64,000 nucleotides of DNA from contig NZ_VFOZ01000001.1 of the NCBI RefSeq assembly GCF_006716425.1, positions 6,510,001 to 6,574,000 of the forward strand, in the 5' to 3' direction. The stretch is from Actinoallomurus bryophytorum. Its GTDB lineage: Bacteria > Actinomycetota > Actinomycetes > Streptosporangiales > Streptosporangiaceae. The first letter of the stretch is position 1; the number at the start of each line of letters is the position of its first letter. Positions 55,301-61,300 of the stretch are shown piece after piece. A program made the translations under genes and the position numbers. Under the pieces are notes generated by a model that was not told the origin of the DNA, searched no databases, and saw only the letters and a program-made list of their open reading frames with translations.

Positions 55301-58300
55301 TCGGGCGCGACGCCGGACGGTGCCGACACGGGGCGGTCACGGCCCTCCGGATCCACGACTGTGCCGACCCCGTCCCGTTCGGCGGCCGAGACTAGCGCCG
55401 CCGGGCATGACCGCGCCATGAGCGACCTGTCGGCGACGGAAGAGGCGGAACGCCTGGCCGCATTGCCCGCGGATGAGCGTCTGCAGGCGCTGCGCGCGTT
55501 GCCGGAGGAGCGGCGGGACGCACTCGCGCTGGACCCGGAGTTCTTCCAGCGGATTCGCGCCTTGCTTCCGACGGGGTTCGCGGATGTCGCCGCCGCCTTG
55601 ATGATTCAGATTCCGGAGGGGGTGGAGCAGCCCGCGACCGCCCGGTATCGGTTGCAGTCGATTCTCGCCACGATGCTGGGTGATCCGGATGTGGCCGGGA
55701 GGTTGCTGAGCCGGCAGGTCCGGGTGGTGGTCATTCCGAAGAGCCAGGCGTTGACGTCGCTGGCACCGTGGCGTGATCTGGCCGGCAAGTCGTTCAACAA
55801 CCGTCACGACATGACGTGGGACGACGTTCGGGGCGCGGGTGCGACATCGGACCGTCCGGTCACCGCGGTGGCCGAGGAGAATCTGGTCGGCGAGGCGAAC
55901 GTCGTGGGTGGGACCGGTTCGGCACATCCGCCGGGTTACTCCACGGTGGTGCACGAGATCGCGCACTCGATTCACCTCCTCGGGCTGAGTGAGGAGGACC
56001 AGCGGACGATCCTCAGGTCGTGGCAGGCGAAGTGGGAGGCGGAACGGGCCGGCGGGCCGGTGGCATGGCCGGACGGGCTGTTGCGGACGTCCGGAGACGT
56101 CAATCACTCGGCCACCGACGATCGCGAGTACTTCGCACAGGCCGTCAACACCTATCTGGGGGTGAACAAGGGGTTCGACGGCAACACGAAGTCGCGGCGC
56201 AACAACGGGCTGAAGTGGATCCAGGAGCACGAGAAGTCGTTGCTGCCGATACTGCAGCGCACCTTCGGCAACAAGCCGGCCATCTCCATTCCGGTCAACC
56301 CGGTCGGTGGTCCCGAGGCAGTGATCGAGGGTGCCGTTCAGGACTTCTGGCGGAGCGTCGAGACGAGTTCCGCTCCCGCCCCGGCACGGAAGCGCGCGGC
56401 TCCGGAGGCACCGGGAACGCGGAAACGGCCATCGCTCGGCTCGGGCTCCGGGCTCGGCCAGGTCATCGACCTGGGGAACGGGGTACGGGCGAACGGCCTG
56501 TACCGCGCGCTGGCGGGCGAGCCTCGGCCGAGAACGGCCGCGGACTACCAGACGTTCCTGAGCGACAGCGTCGATGGTAGGCGGCCCCTGTCGTTCGTGG
56601 TGAACATCATTCTTCCGGCAGGTGAGGTCGGCAGGATCCCCGAGGTCATCGACGCGGTGATGACCGGGTACGACGGGCCGCCGGGCCGGGTCGCCTTCGT
56701 GTTCGGTGTGAATCAGCAGGGCGTCCCTGGGGCCGGCCTGCCGGCGCGGGTGTCCAATCAGATCAACAGGATCCTCGGCTCTCTGACGTATCCGGCGGCC
56801 GTCGTGGGCAGCGTGTTCGCCCGGGAGTTCCGCCCGGGGACGATGCGCAACGAGGTGTTGTCCTCATCGGCGACGAGGGCGTTGGTGGAAGGGTTCGTCG
56901 CGGCGGGGACCCATCCCTACATCTCGGTTCAAGATTTCGACCAAGGTGCCCGTACGGTCCCCTCCGGGAAGCACGTCTTCCAGCACTTCGATGACAAACT
57001 GCAGGTCGCTGGAGGGGTGGACCGCCCGGTGATGATGGCGGGCGGCTACCGGGTTTCGCCGGACATGGAAGCCAAGCCCGGTCTGCGCGATGCCGTTCTG
57101 GAGGACATGCGGACCCGCGACCAGCTGGCCGCGATTCATCCGTTGCTGCCGTACGCGCCCGAGCCGAACCTGTTCTTCGACGGAACTCTCCTCTCGGTGG
57201 AGGGAACAGAGATCCGGTTCGGCGACGGTGGAGCCGAGTTCGGCCGGCTGGCGGAGACATTGAACACCGCCTACGCGGCCGAACTGTCGCTCGCGCACAG
57301 TACCGACGAGGACGGTCGCGAGGCCGCGCGCGTCGACGGGGCGAACAACCGGCATCCGCTGCGTGGTCAGGCGTATGTCGTTGATTTCGTGGAAGGCGCG
57401 ACGGCCACCGATCTGAGCCGGTTCAACGAGCGGTTCACCGGGTCCAGGGGCTCGTTGCCGCAGTCGCACTCGACGCTGGAGTCGGTGCGCACCCAGTTCT
57501 ACCTGTCCCGGACCGCGAGTTCCGGGACGTCTCTCGGGAGGTATCGCGCCGGTCTGCGCACGCGTTATCTGAACCCGGACGCGGATCGGGCGCACGACCC
57601 GCTGCGGAGGACGAGTTCGGACCTGCAGGAGACGTCCTCCGGCCGGCAACGGTGGAGGCCTCTCCACCGGTCCGACCAGCGGGACATCGCCGCGGGGGGA
57701 CGGTTGAACCGGCGGATCTCGATGGATCTGACCATCCCTCCTGGGCCCGACGACGAGACCGGCACGCCGGCCGCGGGTGTGCAGGCGGATGAGGCGGTGC
57801 TCGCCGCGCACCTGGTCGCGGGCTCGGATCCGATGACGAAGCTGATTTACCAGATGTCCTTCCTCGGGGACGAGATCCTCACCCACGGCATGCCCCCGCC
57901 CGTCGCCGGCAACACGCTGTTCGACGCGGTCGCGCGTTTCGTCGGCCGGTCCGCGGACTCGGTACGTACGGGAGCGGTTCACGCGATGCGCGACGAACTC
58001 GGGATCGAGGCCGAGGACCGGGGAATGGCGCAGCCGGCCGTCATGCAGGGGGTGCGGTCGCCGTTCGGGTACGGCGACCTGATCAACGCGTTCGTGCAGC
58101 ACACGCTCGTACGGCACACGGAGGAGCACAGCGAGAACCAGCGTGCGGACAGCGCACGTGACCTGGCGGGACGGGCCATCGCCACGCACCTCGGGCAGAC
58201 CCTGGTAATCCACCTGCCAGACGGCGACACCGTCCGCCTGGAACCCTTCCGTGACGCGTCCGGCGGGACGGTCGAGGTCGACCTGCACACGATCGGTGAC

Positions 58301-61300
58301 CGGCAGACGTTCCTCCCGCACGGCGTACGGGCGTCGCGGGCCTCCGCCTCACGCCGCGCCATCGACCACGACGGCGATACGGAGATGCCCGACGCCTCCC
58401 AGCAGTCCTCCTTCTCCTTCCCGCCCGGACCTCCGGTCGCGGCCCCGTGGAAGACCATGTGGCCGGAGTCACGGCGGGGATCACGCACCCAGACGATCTT
58501 CGCCTCGCTGCCACCGGTCGCCGAGGACGTGAGCCCTCCGCAGGCGACCACGGCAGAGCAGACCTACGAATCGGACGACTCGCAGGTCGACCCCCTGGAC
58601 ACGACACGGCCGCTCGACCCGGATCTCCTCGAACCGCCGGCGGACTCGTTCGCGGAATCCGCAGAGCCCGCAGAGCCCGCAGAGCCCGAGGAGTCCACTG
58701 AGCCCGTGGAGCCGCAGGAGTCCACGGCGCCGCATGAGTCCACGGAGCCCGTGCAGTCCACGGAGCCCGTGGAGCCTGAGGAGTCCACGAAGCCGGCGGC
58801 CTTGGATACGAGCGCGACCGCGGCACGCCCCCGGTACGCGGCGCCGGCGGCCCTCCGCACCTTCTTCAGCACGAAGATCAAGTCGTTGCACCGCCGTTTC
58901 GCCGCCGCGGGTACCTCGTCGGCCCCGGCCGTCCCGGCGACCCGGAACGGCGCCGGGAACGGCTCGACGCCCTCACGCCCGGTGCTGAAGATGCCGCAGG
59001 GAATCGGGGACTTCGTCGCCAACACGATGGACGCGATCGACGCCACCGTTCCACCGGTGCCGCGCGGACCGCATCTGCGCGCCGGGCGGCTGCCCTCCAT
59101 CCGGCCGGACCAGGGGTTCGAGCTGACGCCGGAACGCCTGGCCGACGAGTTCGGCATGCCCAGGGCCAACCAGACGCGGTTCCGTCAGTTCGCCGACCGG
59201 TTCAACCTCGTACTCGACGTGCGCCCGACGAACCCGGCCTCGCGGCGCTGGCTGGAGGACGGCGCGCTGCCCAAGCCGCACACCATCAAGTCCAAGACCA
59301 TCAACGAGCTGGATGTCCACCTCGGGGCGTCGGGGGACCAGATCGGCCTCGTCGGCTTCTTCCGGCCGCGTCTTCCCTCGGCGGACGACCTCGCGAGCAT
59401 GCCGGAACAGCAGCGCCGGCAGGTCGAGGCGCGTTACGAGCAGAGACGGCGCGAGTCCGTGGACCTGGCCGCCGAGATGACGAAGTACACCCAGAGCGGT
59501 GAGTTCCGGATCCGGGACGGAGTGATCGAGGGCATCGGTGCGGACGGGGAGTTCCGCCCGCTGACCGGTGACCACGATCTCTACAACATCCGGCTGCTCG
59601 ACGACGGCGCTCCGCTCTCCAAGGACGCCTACGAGGAGGTCATCTGGCTGCTGACCCACCGGAACATGGGCGTTCAGCACGGCGCTCACATGTACTGGCG
59701 CCCCGACGGGGCCTTCCAGGAACAGATCTTCAACGAGATCGTCTCGAAGCACCAGATGGGCGCGGCCGGTGCCGAACCCCTGATCCGGTTCTCACCCGGT
59801 GAGGAGCCGTCGCTGGTCTTCGCCGACGAGACGGCCACGACGAGCATGTCCAGCGAACCGGCGCCGGAGCAGGTCGAACCGCCGCCCGCCCGCCGCGTCC
59901 GGTGGGCCGACCAGACCGGCGAGACCACCGGCGAGACGACTGCCGAGACCACCGGCGAGCAGGACGACTCCGGCACCGCTCCGCCGCCCGAACCGATGAA
60001 GCTGGCGGACGTGCTCGACCAGGCCCAGGTGTACGTGCTGGACGATCGCCCGGTGCTCCTCCGGCTTCCGGGCGCACCGGCGGACCTGCCGGCCCCCGAC
60101 CCCCGTACGGTCGAGCAGCTCGGCTCGATGGCGCCGCCGCAGACCGTGTTCGTGATCGCCGAGATACGGGACGGCGACGTCGTGATCGGGGACCAGGTCG
60201 TCACGCCCGCCGTCCTGGGCGCCGTTCTGGGCGCCAGGGCGCCGGGATACCAGCCGTTCCTGCTGTCCCCGGGATCGTCACCGGTGGCCGAGCGGCTGAC
60301 GACGGTGACCGACGGGCCGGTTCTGAGCGCGCCGTCTGGCGTGGACTACGACCCGGACCGGGCCACCATGACCCCCCGCGCCGACACCAAGGGCAAGGGC
60401 AAGGCCAAGGCGTCGGACACCGCGAGTTTCCGGCTGCATCTGCCGGACGAGCCCGCCGCCGCACCGCTGGACCTCGTGCTGGCCGGCGAGCCCGTACGGG
60501 AACCGCCGTCGGAGGAGCCGCCGCCGAAGCCGACGACGTCGCCCGCCCCCGCCGGAACGACGCCGAAGGACGTGGACGAGATGGTGCGGTCGATCGGCGT
60601 GCCCCGCGCGGGCCTGCCGTACGTGCCGGCGCTGATCAGGGCGGTCCAGGAGGAGCTCGCGGCCCAGGGTGTGACCGTCACCGACGACCAGATGGTCTTC
60701 TTCGTCAAGCAGTTGCTCGCCCGCTACCAGTACCTCCTCGGCGACAGCGCCGACGACGAGAACACCAGCGGCCTGATGGTGCCGATCGGCGGCGCCGAGG
60801 TGCTGGTCACGTTCGACCCGTCCGATCCGCACACCGTCGACAACCCGGCCGGTTCCACCACGGCGCCGTCGACGCTGCCGCCGGCCGAGGGAGAGCACGA
60901 GGGCTTCGAGACGGTCAACGCCGGGTACGCGACCGGTGCCCACGTCGAGACGCACTCGGGTTCGACCGAGCGAACCCCGGGCGGCCTCTCGGCGATGTTC
61001 GGCTACGGCGTGGCCCCCGGCGTCCTCAACGTCGTCAAGGCGGGCGCCTCGATCAAGGGCGTGGCGAACCAGTCGAGCCGCAGCACGACCCACGTCATGG
61101 ACGCCGAAGGCGGGCACGTCGAGGACAACCGGATCGAGCACACTTTGGTCGCCTACCGGCCGAACATCTCGGTCAAGATCCGGACCGGCGGGTCCGGCAA
61201 GACCCCGCCCGGCTGGGAGAAGATCAAGCCGATCCGGATCGCGGACCCCGGCACGGAGCGGTTGCTGCTGTGGCTGGCGAACTCCTACCTCGCCGAACCG

